A stretch of 50,280 bases of DNA. It comes from VFMC01 sp044238435 (GTDB taxonomy: Bacteria; Actinomycetota; Acidimicrobiia; Acidimicrobiales; Ilumatobacteraceae). Shown one piece after another: positions 24,247 to 32,422 of the stretch. Numbering within the stretch: the first letter of the stretch is position 1; the number at the start of each line of letters is the position of its first letter. The stretch spans positions 1 through 50,280 of the forward strand of contig JBIIDH010000010.1 in the NCBI GenBank assembly GCA_044238435.1, read 5' to 3'. The notes under the pieces were generated by a model. That model saw nothing but the letters and a program-made list of their open reading frames with translations. It was not told where the DNA came from and made no database searches. A program made the position numbers and the translations under genes.

Positions 24247-25338
24247 CACGATCGGGTCGCCGAGCGCAGCGACATCCACCTCGATGCCGAGGCCTGCGCC
24301 GGATGGTGGGCGCAGATACCCGTCGGCCGTGTCGGGCAGGCCGGTGCCGTTCGACACCGTGACCCAGTGGTGGAAATCGCACGTGTGGGCCCGGTGCCGC
24401 GCCGGGGTGCTGATCGAGAGATGAGCCATCGCTGCGGTGTCGAGGTCGGCCCCGCCGGTGTCCTCCACCGTCACGTCCATGCCCAGCGCCACCGCCGTGT
24501 CGCGGCACAGTCGGGCCGCGGTGATGCCACCCACGCGGGCGATCTTGATGGTGATGCCGTCGATGCCGGCCTGGGCGGCGGCCACCACATCGGACACGTG
24601 CTCGATCGATTCGTCGAGCACCATCGGCCGATCGGCGTGGGCGCGGAGCAGCACGCTCTCGCGCAGCGTGCCGCACGGCTGCTCGAGCACATAGGCGAGG
24701 TCGGTGGTGGCGGCCAGGAACCGGCGTGCGTCGGCCGTGCTCCAGCCGCCGTTCGCATCGCAGTACAGGACTGCATCCGGCACGGCGCTGGCCACGGCGC
24801 GCAGACCTGCGGCGTCGGCATCGGGTTGACCACCCACCTTCACCTGCAGTCGCCGATAACCCCGGTCGCGCAGTTCCCGTGCTCGCTCTGCCATCGCCGC
24901 AGGTTCGGCGCGGCCGATCGAGCGATAGAGCGCGGTGCCGTCGCCGTCGGCGCCGCCGAGCAGGGCGTGCAACGGGAGCCGGGCGGCACGGCCGAGTGCG
25001 TCCCACGCCGCCATGTCGAATGCCGAGCGGGCGTAGGGGTGGCCCTTCAGCGCGGCAGCGGCCGTTCGTGCGGTGGCTGCGACGGAGGTGCCCAGCAGCG
25101 ACTCGGCCAGCAATGGCGCAGCGGCGAACGCGCCGTCGGGGAACGCCGGGTCGTACGTGCTGCCCAGCGGCGACATCTCGCCCCAGCCGACGACGCTTCG
25201 GCCGTCGACGCTGCAGTCGGTGTGGAGGGCCACGACCAGGCTGTCGAATCCGTCGGTGACGCGACCCCCCGACAGCACATAGGGCCCGTCGGCGAAGGGC
25301 TGCAGCTGGCGGTAGCACGTGATGCCGATGATGCGCAC
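24232..25338 (-). CDS. Mandelate racemase/muconate lactonizing (enolase superfamily) enzyme
   Basis: 368 residues, enolase-superfamily architecture with an N-terminal capping domain and a C-terminal barrel. Acid/base lysines are Lys167 (RLQVKVGG) and Lys265 (ITIKIARVGG). Metal ligands are Asp194 (LYCDANGGW), Glu219 (LEQPC) and Asp242 (LDESIE). A lysine on each face fits epimerases, cycloisomerases and dehydratases of the MLE subgroup. The EQPC variant reminds me of hydroxyproline or proline-betaine enzymes, but this is weak. It is divergent from a TetR-led operon. TACGCT ends 6 nt before the GTG start. Confidence 0.87.
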   Translation of the reverse strand: MRIIGITCYRQLQPFADGPYVLSGGRVTDGFDSLVVALHTDCSVDGRSVVGWGEMSPLGSTYDPAFPDGAFAAAPLLAESLLGTSVAATARTAAAALKGHPYARSAFDMAAWDALGRAARLPLHALLGGADGDGTALYRSIGRAEPAAMAERARELRDRGYRRLQVKVGGQPDADAAGLRAVASAVPDAVLYCDANGGWSTADARRFLAATTDLAYVLEQPCGTLRESVLLRAHADRPMVLDESIEHVSDVVAAAQAGIDGITIKIARVGGITAARLCRDTAVALGMDVTVEDTGGADLDTAAMAHLSISTPARHRAHTCDFHHWVTVSNGTGLPDTADGYLRPPSGAGLGIEVDVAALGDPIVSVGG

Positions 25339-25344
25339 GGACGC

Positions 25345-25350
25345 AGCGTA
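25345..25350 (-). promoter_or_regulatory. -10 box TACGCT, leaderless promoter of the enolase-superfamily gene
   Basis: TACGCT on the minus strand ends 6 nt before the GTG at 25338, and no Shine-Dalgarno sequence is visible. Confidence 0.5.
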
Positions 25351-25375
25351 GGGCCCGAGCGCCGCGCCGGTGTTG

Positions 25376-25386
25376 TGCCGTCGGCA
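25376..25386. promoter_or_regulatory. Palindrome TGCCG-T-CGGCA before the TetR gene
   Basis: A perfect 11-bp palindrome overlaps the AGGAAG Shine-Dalgarno region upstream of the TetR ATG at 25402. It is a candidate autoregulatory operator, although short GC-rich palindromes can arise by chance here. Confidence 0.3.
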
Positions 25387-25401
25387 GGAAGAGATGCGAG
25401 A

Positions 25402-26022
25402 ATGGCGCCGATGACCCAGCTCGACGACGATCTCGACGGCCGCCACCTGCGCCGCGAACGCAACCGCGAGGCGGTGGTCGACGCGCTGCTCGAGCTGTAC
25501 GGCGAGGGCAATCTCGAGCCCAGTGCCAACGAGATCGCCGAGCGGGCCGGTTCGTCGCCGCGGTCGCTGTTCCGCTACTTCGACGATGTCGACGACCTGT
25601 GCAGCGAGGCCATCCGTCGCCAGGAGGACCGGGTTCGCCATCTGGTCGAGGTCGCGGCAGGCCCCTCCGATCCGCTCGCCCACCGCATCGCCGCCCTCGT
25701 CGAGTCGCGGGTGGCGCTGTTCGAGGCCATCGATTCGGTGGGGCAGGTGGCCCGTATCCGGGCCCCGTTCCAGCCGCTCATCGCCGCCGAGCTGGCCCAG
25801 GGCCGAACGTTCCTGCGCAACCAGGTGAAGAAGTTGTTCGCCACCGAGTTGACCGACCTCGACGCCGCCGGGGCGACGGCCCTGTTGTCGGCGGTCGACG
25901 TACTGTGCTCGTTCGAGGCGTACCGCCTGATGCGCGACGCCCAGGGGCACAGCCGGGCCCGGGCCGTCGCCGTGCTGCAGCAGTCGCTGGCCGCGCTGCT
26001 CGGCCACGTCACCGTCCGCTGA
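25402..26022 (+). CDS. TetR-family transcriptional regulator
   Basis: 206 residues. The N-terminal helix-turn-helix (about 20-65) shows RNREAVVDALLELYGEG, SANEIAERAGSSPRSLFRYFDDVDDL, the TetR pattern. The C-terminal helical domain is ligand-binding and of unknown specificity. The ATG at 25402 is 10 nt from AGGAAG; a second ATG at 25411 is possible. It heads an operon with an MDR dehydrogenase (2-bp gap) and an amidase, and is divergent from the enolase-superfamily gene, all likely targets. Confidence 0.9.
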   Translation: MAPMTQLDDDLDGRHLRRERNREAVVDALLELYGEGNLEPSANEIAERAGSSPRSLFRYFDDVDDLCSEAIRRQEDRVRHLVEVAAGPSDPLAHRIAALVESRVALFEAIDSVGQVARIRAPFQPLIAAELAQGRTFLRNQVKKLFATELTDLDAAGATALLSAVDVLCSFEAYRLMRDAQGHSRARAVAVLQQSLAALLGHVTVR

Positions 26023-26024
26023 CC

Positions 26025-27071
26025 GTGCGCGCCGTCCTGCTGCTCGGACACGGCGGCCTGGATCGTCTCGCAGTGGTGCACGACCATCCGCGGCCCGTGC
26101 CCGGTGAGGGTGAGGTGCTCGTGCGGGTGGGTGCCTGCGCGGTGAATGCCACCGATGTGAACACCCGCGTCGGTTGGTATGCGCAGGGCGACGACAACGG
26201 CGCGTGGGACGAACCACTGCGCTTCCCCCGCATCCAGGGCGCCGATGTGTGCGGCACGGTGGTGGCCGTCGGGCCCGGTGTCGACGCTGTCACAGCCGGT
26301 GCGCTGCTCGATCGGCGGGTCATGGTCGATCCGTGGCTGCGCGACCCAGCCGATCCGTGGTCGCTCGATCACACCGGCTACGTCGGGTCCGAGATCGACG
26401 GCGGCTACGCCGAGTACGTCGTCGTGCCGGCCGCCAATGCGCACCCGGTGCAGTCGGCGCTCACCGATGCCGAACTGGCCTCGTTCGCCACCTCCACGGG
26501 TACCGCGCTGAACATGCTCGAGCGGGTGCAGGTGGGCGCCGACGACACGGTGTTGGTCACCGGTGCGTCGGGTGGAGTGGGCGCAGCCCTGGTGCAGGTT
26601 GCCCGCCTGCGAGGGGCCACGGTGGTGGCCGTCAGCACCGCTGCCAAGGCCGACGGGGTGCGTGCACTCGGCGCCCGCGTGGTGCTCGACCGGGCGTTGC
26701 CTCTCGCGGCGCAGTTGGTCGCGGCCACCGGGCGGGCGAGCGTCGATGTGGTGGCCGACGTGGTGGGCGGCGCCGAGTGGCCCGGCCTGGTCGATCTGCT
26801 GCGCCGTGGCGGCCGCTACGTAGTGTCGGGCGCGGTGGCCGGGCCGCACGTGGCGCTCGACCTGCGCACGCTGTATCTGCGCGACCTGGTGCTGGCCGGC
26901 ACAGCGGTGCAGCCCCCCGGCCTGTTCGCTCGGTTGGTCGAGCACGTCGAACGCGGCGACATCGTGCCCACGGTGTCGGCCGTGTACCGCTTCGATCAGG
27001 TGCGCGAGGCCCAGGCTGGGTTCCTCGAACGGCATCACGTGGGCAAGATCGTGCTGAGCGGCTGGGCCTGA
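26025..27071 (+). CDS. MDR-superfamily zinc-type/quinone oxidoreductase
   Basis: 348 residues. The N-terminal GroES-like domain contains GEVLVRVGACAVNATDVNTR and IQGADVCGTVVAVG. The Rossmann domain carries VLVTGASGGVGAALVQVARLRGA and VDVVADVVGG. The catalytic-zinc Cys of classical alcohol dehydrogenases is not at its usual place, so it is closer to quinone/enoyl reductases of the MDR group. The GTG start is 2 bp after the TetR stop. The substrate is unknown; its cluster with an amidase and TetR suggests an inducible catabolic route. Confidence 0.87.
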   Translation: MRAVLLLGHGGLDRLAVVHDHPRPVPGEGEVLVRVGACAVNATDVNTRVGWYAQGDDNGAWDEPLRFPRIQGADVCGTVVAVGPGVDAVTAGALLDRRVMVDPWLRDPADPWSLDHTGYVGSEIDGGYAEYVVVPAANAHPVQSALTDAELASFATSTGTALNMLERVQVGADDTVLVTGASGGVGAALVQVARLRGATVVAVSTAAKADGVRALGARVVLDRALPLAAQLVAATGRASVDVVADVVGGAEWPGLVDLLRRGGRYVVSGAVAGPHVALDLRTLYLRDLVLAGTAVQPPGLFARLVEHVERGDIVPTVSAVYRFDQVREAQAGFLERHHVGKIVLSGWA

Positions 27072-27085
27072 CGAGGGAACTGACG

Positions 27086-27091
27086 AGGAGG
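27086..27091 (+). promoter_or_regulatory. Ribosome binding site AGGAGG that decides the amidase start
   Basis: A perfect AGGAGG lies 9 nt before the ATG at 27101, whereas the in-frame ATG at 27092 would be only 0 nt away. The start at 27101 is therefore favoured. Confidence 0.7.
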
Positions 27092-27100
27092 ATGGAACCC

Positions 27101-28513
27101 ATGGACGACACGGCGATGCACACCTGGTCGGCGGTCGAGGTGCTCGAACGCTTCCGACGGCGCGAGGTGTCGCCGGTGGAGTACCTCGATGCGCTCGTCG
27201 CCCGGGTCGAGCAACTCGAACCGTCGCTCAACGCTGTGTGCGACCGGCGCTACGACGAGGCACGTGCCGAGGCCAGCGCCGCTGCCGAGCGGTACGCGGC
27301 GGGAACACCGAGTGGTGCACTCGACGGACTGGCCGTCGCCACCAAGGAGGAGCACCCGCTGGTGGGCCGCGAGTGGAGCCAGGGTTCGCTCATCCACCGC
27401 GGCGAGATCGCCCCGGTCGACCACCCGATCGTCGAGCGCATCCAGCGGGCCGGCGGCGTGGTGCACGTGCGTACCACCACCCCCGAGTACTGCTGCGCCG
27501 GCTTCACCCACAGCGCCATCTGGGGCGTCACCCGCAACCCGTGGAACCTCGAGATGTCGCCCGGCGGTTCGTCGGGCGGTTCGGGCGCCGCCCTGGCCGC
27601 CGGCTACACCACGCTCGCCACCGGCAGCGACATCGGCGGGTCCATCCGTATCCCCGCGTCGTTCTCGGGTGTGGTCGGGTTCAAGCCACCGTTCGGTCGG
27701 GTGCCGGCGTTGCCACCGTTCAACCTCGACCAGTACTGCCACGACGGCCCGATGGCGCGCACGGTGGCCGACTGTGCCCTGCTCGAGAACGTCATCGCCG
27801 GTCGGCACCCGGCAGATGTGGTGTCGCTGCCCGACCCACCGGTGTTGGCGTTGCGGGGCACCGGGGTGGAGGGTCTGCGCATCGCCCTGTGCGTGCGCCT
27901 GGGCGACTTCGCGGTCGACCCCGACGTGGCCGCCAACACGCGCCGCACGGCCGCCCTCCTGGCAGATGCTGGCGCTGTGGTCGACGAGGTGGAACTGCCC
28001 TGGAGCCGGGTCGACGTGTTCGCCGCATTCCGCTCGCACTTCGGTTCCATCTTCGGCGCTGCCGTGGGGCACGACCTCGTCGACAACGCCCATCTCCTCA
28101 CGCCCTACGCCCGACGCTTCGCCGAGGAGACGCAGTCGACGCCACTCACGTTCCTCGAGGGTATGGAACTGGAGGGTCGCCTGTGGCAGCCGCTCGGTGC
28201 GCTGTTCGAACGCTACGACGCGCTGCTGTGCCCCACGATGGCCACCCGCGGCTACCCGGCCGGGGAGGACTACACCGAACGGGCGCTCGTCGTCGACGGG
28301 GTGGAGGTCGAGCACTACCTGCTCGGCGCGATGACCACCCCGTTCAACATGTTCAGTCGCTGTCCGGTGCTCTCGGTGCCATCGGGGCTCGCCGACAACG
28401 GTGTGCCCACCGGGGTGCAGATCGTCGGCCGCACCTACGACGACGCCACGGTGTTCCGCATCGGTTACGCCGTCGAGGAGGCTCGGGGAGGCTTCCCGCT
28501 CGCACCGCTGTGA
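27101..28513 (+). CDS. Amidase-signature family hydrolase
   Basis: 470 residues. The Ser-cisSer-Lys triad is visible: Lys82 in VATKEEHPL, the cis-Ser within SPGGSSGGSGAAL (about 157) and nucleophile Ser181 in GSDIGGSIRIPA. The GVVGFKPPFGRVP segment and the final GVPTGVQIVGRTYDD are also typical. It hydrolyses a C-N amide bond in the cytoplasm; the substrate is not predictable. It is third in the TetR operon. The 3' end overlaps the convergent fusion gene by 49 bp. Confidence 0.92.
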   Translation: MDDTAMHTWSAVEVLERFRRREVSPVEYLDALVARVEQLEPSLNAVCDRRYDEARAEASAAAERYAAGTPSGALDGLAVATKEEHPLVGREWSQGSLIHRGEIAPVDHPIVERIQRAGGVVHVRTTTPEYCCAGFTHSAIWGVTRNPWNLEMSPGGSSGGSGAALAAGYTTLATGSDIGGSIRIPASFSGVVGFKPPFGRVPALPPFNLDQYCHDGPMARTVADCALLENVIAGRHPADVVSLPDPPVLALRGTGVEGLRIALCVRLGDFAVDPDVAANTRRTAALLADAGAVVDEVELPWSRVDVFAAFRSHFGSIFGAAVGHDLVDNAHLLTPYARRFAEETQSTPLTFLEGMELEGRLWQPLGALFERYDALLCPTMATRGYPAGEDYTERALVVDGVEVEHYLLGAMTTPFNMFSRCPVLSVPSGLADNGVPTGVQIVGRTYDDATVFRIGYAVEEARGGFPLAPL

Positions 28514-29781
28514 GCTGGCACGCGCAGGTGGCCGGTGAACCACCGCGTGGCCAGGGCAGCGGCCTGGTGCAGGGTGCCCGGTTCCTCGAACAGGTGGGTG
28601 GCCCCCGGCACCACCTCCACCCGGTGCTCGCAGCGCATTGTCCCTGCGGCGCGGCGGTTCAGGTCGAGCACCACATGGTCGAGGCCGCCCACGACCAGCA
28701 GAGTCGGTGCCCGCACCGCCTCGAGGTGGTGGTGGGCGAGGTCGGGTCGCCCGCCGCGCGACACCACGGCCGCGATGTCGGCGCCGGGGCGGGCAGCCGC
28801 CGCCAACGCTGCCGCGGCGCCGGTGCTGGCGCCGAAGTAGGCGACCTGTAGCGGGAGGCCGATGAATTGCCCGCGTAGCCAGCGTGTCACGTCGACCAGG
28901 CGGTGAGCCAGGAGCTCGATGTCGAACACGTTCTGCCGGTCCTCGGCCTCGTCGTCGGTGAGGAGGTCGAACAGCAGCGTCCCCAGACCAGCGTCGTTCA
29001 GCATGTTGGCGACGAACTGGTTGCGCGGACTGTGCCGGCTGCTGCCGCTGCCGTGGACGAACACGACGATGGCTGCAGCATCGGGCGGCAGGGTGAGGTG
29101 TCCGTCGAGCACCACACCCGCCGCAGGCAGCGCGACGTCCCAGCCGCGGTGGGCGTTGCGTGCCAACGCGGCCAACACATCGTCGTCGGAGGTGGGGGCG
29201 AAGTCGGCGTACCACTGCCCGACGGAACCGAACCGCTCCGGTGCCTCGACGCACACGTAGTCGTCGGCGGCGTTGCCGAGTTCGGCGCGCCAGTCGGCCG
29301 GCGCCACCGGCACCGCCAGAACGACCCGGGCCGCGCCATGGGCGCGAGCCACCTGGCAGGCGGCCCGGGCGGTCGCGCCGGTCGCGATGCCGTCATCGAC
29401 CACGATCGCGATGCGATCGGTCAACGACAGCCGCGGGTGGCTGCGACGAACCATCGACGCGCGACGCTCCAGTTCGGGGCGTTCGCGTCGTTCGATCTGC
29501 TCGAGGTCGTGTGCCGAGAGGTGATACGCATCGACCACCTCGTCGTTCGTCACACGCACCCCACCCTCACCGATCGCGCCCGCCGCCAACTCGGGCTGCA
29601 GCGGCACACCGAGCTTGCGCACGGCGATGATGTCGAGCGGCGCGTGCAGCGCCGTGGCCACCTGCTCGGCCACGGGTACACCACCGCGAGGCAGGCCCAG
29701 CACCACCACGTCGCTCCCACGGAACGAACGCAGCCGGTCGGCCAGTCGGCGGCCTGCATCGACACGGTTGAGGAAAGCCAT
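28465..29781 (-). CDS. Phosphoribosyltransferase domain fused to an alpha/beta hydrolase
   Basis: 438 residues in two parts. Residues 1-215 are a type I phosphoribosyltransferase fold: DRLRSFRGSDVVVLGLPRGGVPVA, then the PRPP loop VVDDGIATGATARAA. Residues 220-430 are a dienelactone-hydrolase-like alpha/beta hydrolase with VVFVHGSGSSRHSPRNQ (oxyanion His-Gly), the nucleophile elbow YFGASTGAAAAL, a late Asp in VGGLDHVV and His in GATHLFEEPG. The N-terminus closely resembles the stand-alone phosphoribosyltransferase at 40105. The function is unknown. The 3' end overlaps the convergent amidase by 49 bp. Confidence 0.88.
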   Translation of the reverse strand: MAFLNRVDAGRRLADRLRSFRGSDVVVLGLPRGGVPVAEQVATALHAPLDIIAVRKLGVPLQPELAAGAIGEGGVRVTNDEVVDAYHLSAHDLEQIERRERPELERRASMVRRSHPRLSLTDRIAIVVDDGIATGATARAACQVARAHGAARVVLAVPVAPADWRAELGNAADDYVCVEAPERFGSVGQWYADFAPTSDDDVLAALARNAHRGWDVALPAAGVVLDGHLTLPPDAAAIVVFVHGSGSSRHSPRNQFVANMLNDAGLGTLLFDLLTDDEAEDRQNVFDIELLAHRLVDVTRWLRGQFIGLPLQVAYFGASTGAAAALAAAARPGADIAAVVSRGGRPDLAHHHLEAVRAPTLLVVGGLDHVVLDLNRRAAGTMRCEHRVEVVPGATHLFEEPGTLHQAAALATRWFTGHLRVPAHSGASGKPPRASSTA

Positions 29782-29846
29782 GCCCCCACGCTGCCGCTGT
29801 GGCGCGCCCTGACGCGAGGGCCGAAGGTCGTCGACTCGTGCGCCGG

Positions 29847-31280
29847 TCAGCGCAGCACGCCGGCCAGCACCCGCCGAGCCGCATTGGCTCCGCACATCCC
29901 GTGCACACCGCCTCCGGGCGGGGTGGAGGCTGAACACAGCACGATCGACGGATTCGGCGTGAGGTACGGACGCAGCGACACGGTGGGGCGGAACAGCAGT
30001 TGGAGGCCGCTGTGAGCGCCGCCGGTGATGTCGCCGCCGATGTGGGTGGCGTTGCGGCGTTCGGAGTCGGCGGGCGAGATGACGTGTCGGGCGAGCACCC
30101 GGTCGCGGAAGCCCGGTGCGAACCGCTCGATCTGTCGTTCGATCGCATCGGTGGCGTCGACGGTGCACCCGTGGGGCACGTGCGCGTATGTCCATAGCGT
30201 GTGCCGGCCACCGGGTGAGCGAGTGGGGTCGGCCACCTCCGGCTGCACCACCAGCACGAAGGGCCGCTCGGGCATGCGACCCGCGGCCACATCGGCCTCG
30301 GCCGCCGCGATGTCGGCGGTGCTGCCGCCGACGTGCACGGTGCCCGCCCTGCGGCAGTCGGCGTTGGTCCACGGCACCGGGCCGTCGAGGGCGTAGTCGA
30401 CCTTGAACGCGGCAGGGCCGGGTCGGAAGCGGGTGAGGGCGCGGCGGTAGCGGCGCGGCAGGGCGTCGCCTGCGATCTCAGCGACCTGTCGGGGGGCCGT
30501 GTCGAACAACGCCACTCGATGGGGTGGCAGCTCGTCGAGCGACCGCACCGGGCGCGCCGTTTCGATGACGCCACCGGCAGCCGTGAGCCTGGCGGCCAGC
30601 GCGTCGGGGATGGTCTGCGCTCCGCCGCGGGCAAGTGGCCAGCCGGCGGTGTGCGCGGTGAGGGCGAGCATCATCCCGAACGAGGCCGACAGGGCGTGGG
30701 TGAGTGGCAAGAAGGCGTGGGCGGCACACCCGGCGAACAGCGCGGCGGCCGGTTCGTCGCCGAAGCGGCGGGCCACCCATGTGGTGGGTTGCACCGCGTG
30801 CAGCCCGAACCGGCCGAGAGCGAGCGGGTGGCGGGGCAGTGCGGTGATGGGGCCGAGCAGGTGCGGGAGCAGGTGGTGCCACTGGCGCAGCGACGGGTCG
30901 AGCAGGCGTTGCCACGCCTGTCCGTCCGGTCCCAGTGCCGCAGCGGTCTCGTCGATCGACCGGTGCAGCACGCCGGCGCGACCGTCGTCGAGCGGGTGGG
31001 CGAGAGGGATGTCGGGGTGGGCCCACTCGACCCCCAGCGACTCGATGTCGAGGTCGTGGAAGGCGGGCGACACCGCGGCGAGGGCGAACACTGCGGCGCA
31101 CACGTCGTGGGTGAGCCCGGGCAGGGTGAGTTCGGCCGAGCGGCAGCCACCGCCGATGGTCTCGTTGGCCTCGACCACCAGCACCGAACGGCCGGCCGCG
31201 GCGAGGGTGCATGCGGCCGTGAGCCCGTTCGGCCCTGCACCAACGACGACGGCGTCGTACGAGGTGCGGGGAGCGCTCAC
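29847..31280 (-). CDS. CrtI/phytoene-desaturase-like FAD-dependent oxidoreductase
   Basis: 477 residues. The N-terminal dinucleotide-binding motif is YDAVVVGAGPNGLTAACTLAAAG with the Glu of VVEANETIGG. The C-terminal end STPPGGGVHGMCGANAARRVL is the flavin-binding closure of the NAD(P)/FAD-dependent, phytoene-dehydrogenase-related family also seen in PYROXD2-like proteins. There is no neighbouring carotenoid gene, so a carotenoid role is not supported. The GTG start is divergent from the DUF1537 kinase by 39 bp. CAGACT ends 6 nt before it. Confidence 0.87.
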   Translation of the reverse strand: MSAPRTSYDAVVVGAGPNGLTAACTLAAAGRSVLVVEANETIGGGCRSAELTLPGLTHDVCAAVFALAAVSPAFHDLDIESLGVEWAHPDIPLAHPLDDGRAGVLHRSIDETAAALGPDGQAWQRLLDPSLRQWHHLLPHLLGPITALPRHPLALGRFGLHAVQPTTWVARRFGDEPAAALFAGCAAHAFLPLTHALSASFGMMLALTAHTAGWPLARGGAQTIPDALAARLTAAGGVIETARPVRSLDELPPHRVALFDTAPRQVAEIAGDALPRRYRRALTRFRPGPAAFKVDYALDGPVPWTNADCRRAGTVHVGGSTADIAAAEADVAAGRMPERPFVLVVQPEVADPTRSPGGRHTLWTYAHVPHGCTVDATDAIERQIERFAPGFRDRVLARHVISPADSERRNATHIGGDITGGAHSGLQLLFRPTVSLRPYLTPNPSIVLCSASTPPGGGVHGMCGANAARRVLAGVLR

Positions 31281-31289
31281 CCGAGCAGT

Positions 31290-31300
31290 CTGCCGGGCAG
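31290..31300. promoter_or_regulatory. Palindrome CTGCC-G-GGCAG in a 39-bp divergent promoter
   Basis: A perfect 11-bp palindrome lies between the CrtI-like gene and the sugar-acid kinase. Its left end overlaps CAGACT, the -10-like box of the CrtI-like gene. It is a candidate operator; the regulator is not encoded nearby. Confidence 0.3.
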
Positions 31301-31319
31301 CGGTAGCGTCGCCGCGCAC

Positions 31320-32420
31320 ATGGACCGATTCGTGATCACCGCCGACGATCGCACCGGCGCGCTGGAAGTGGCCGGGGCACTCGCCGAGCGGCTCGGGCGT
31401 ACCGTGCGCGTCGGGCCGGCTGGGCCCGACGGACCTGACGGTCCTGACGGTTTGGTGGCCGAACGGCGCGTCGTCGACCTCGGCTCGCGGTCGCTCGCGC
31501 CTGCTGCGGCTGCTGCTGCGGCCGAGCGGTGGGGCCGCGTGGTGACTGCGCACAAGATCGACTCGACCCTGCGTGGTCGCTGGGCCGACGAGGTGGCGGC
31601 CTTCGTCGCATCGGGTGGGCGGCGCGCACTCGTGGTGCCGGCGCTGCCCACTCTGGGGCGGGTGTGCATCGGTGGTGTGGTGTCGATCGACGGTGTTCCT
31701 GTCGCCGAGGGCTCGGCGGGTCGAGATTCGCGGCATCCCATCCGCTCGAGTCGCCCCGCCGACCATCTGCGCGCCGCCGGACTGGCGGAGGTGACGGAGG
31801 TTGCCGACGAGCGACAACTGCAGGCATGGCTCGACTGCGGGAGCGGCGTCGCCGTGTGCGACGCCGCCGATGATGCCGACCTCGATCGCATCGGTGCAGC
31901 GTGGCGCGCCACGTCGGACCCGCCGCTGTTCGTCGGCACTGCAGGTTCCCTCGGTGCAGCGATCGCCCCGGCCACGTCGGCGCGGTCGCTGCCGGTCCCT
32001 TCGGCGCACGGTGTACTCGTGGCATGCGGCAGCCTGCACGCGGTAGCGCGTCGACAGGTCGGGGTGCTGGTGTGCAGCAGCGATCCACTCGACCAGGTCG
32101 CCGTGGCGCTGACGCCTCACGTGGCTCGTGGCGATTCGGTCGGGGATGGAGCCGCCGAGGCCGCCGCATCGGAACTGGCGGCGCGGGTCGACGTGGCGCT
32201 CGCCGCGCGCCCCGAGTGGGCGCTCCTGGTGTTGGGCGGCGATACGGCGGCGGCGCTGCTGGGCGATGCCGTCGTCGAGGTGCACGGCACGCTGGCGGCC
32301 GGTACACCGTGGGGTGTTCACACTGCGACCGGCCGCCTGGTGGCGACACGGTCGGGCGGATTCGGCAGCGACGCGGCACTCGTCGACATGGTCGCCGCAC
32401 TGCTGCACGGCAGACTGTGA
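31320..32420 (+). CDS. Four-carbon sugar acid kinase family protein (DUF1537)
   Basis: 366 residues, somewhat short for a family usually above 400. Conserved parts are the N-terminal VITADDRTGALEVAG, the substrate region KIDSTLRGRW and the C-terminal nucleotide-binding LVLGGDTAAALL and WGVHTATGRLVATRSGGFG. Such kinases phosphorylate D-threonate, D-erythronate or related C4 acids. The next gene is a PdxA-family dehydrogenase, the known partner that oxidatively decarboxylates the 4-phospho product to dihydroxyacetone phosphate. Residues 33-44 carry a GPDGPDGPDG tract encoded by near-identical 9-bp repeats. TAGCGT lies 10 nt before the ATG. Confidence 0.85.
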   Translation: MDRFVITADDRTGALEVAGALAERLGRTVRVGPAGPDGPDGPDGLVAERRVVDLGSRSLAPAAAAAAAERWGRVVTAHKIDSTLRGRWADEVAAFVASGGRRALVVPALPTLGRVCIGGVVSIDGVPVAEGSAGRDSRHPIRSSRPADHLRAAGLAEVTEVADERQLQAWLDCGSGVAVCDAADDADLDRIGAAWRATSDPPLFVGTAGSLGAAIAPATSARSLPVPSAHGVLVACGSLHAVARRQVGVLVCSSDPLDQVAVALTPHVARGDSVGDGAAEAAASELAARVDVALAARPEWALLVLGGDTAAALLGDAVVEVHGTLAAGTPWGVHTATGRLVATRSGGFGSDAALVDMVAALLHGRL

Positions 32421-32422
32421 GG

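Noticed and set aside
29847..31280. A carotenoid pathway role for the CrtI-like enzyme
   Set aside because: No crtB, crtE or other carotenoid genes are nearby, and the C-terminal end fits the broader PYROXD2-like family equally well.
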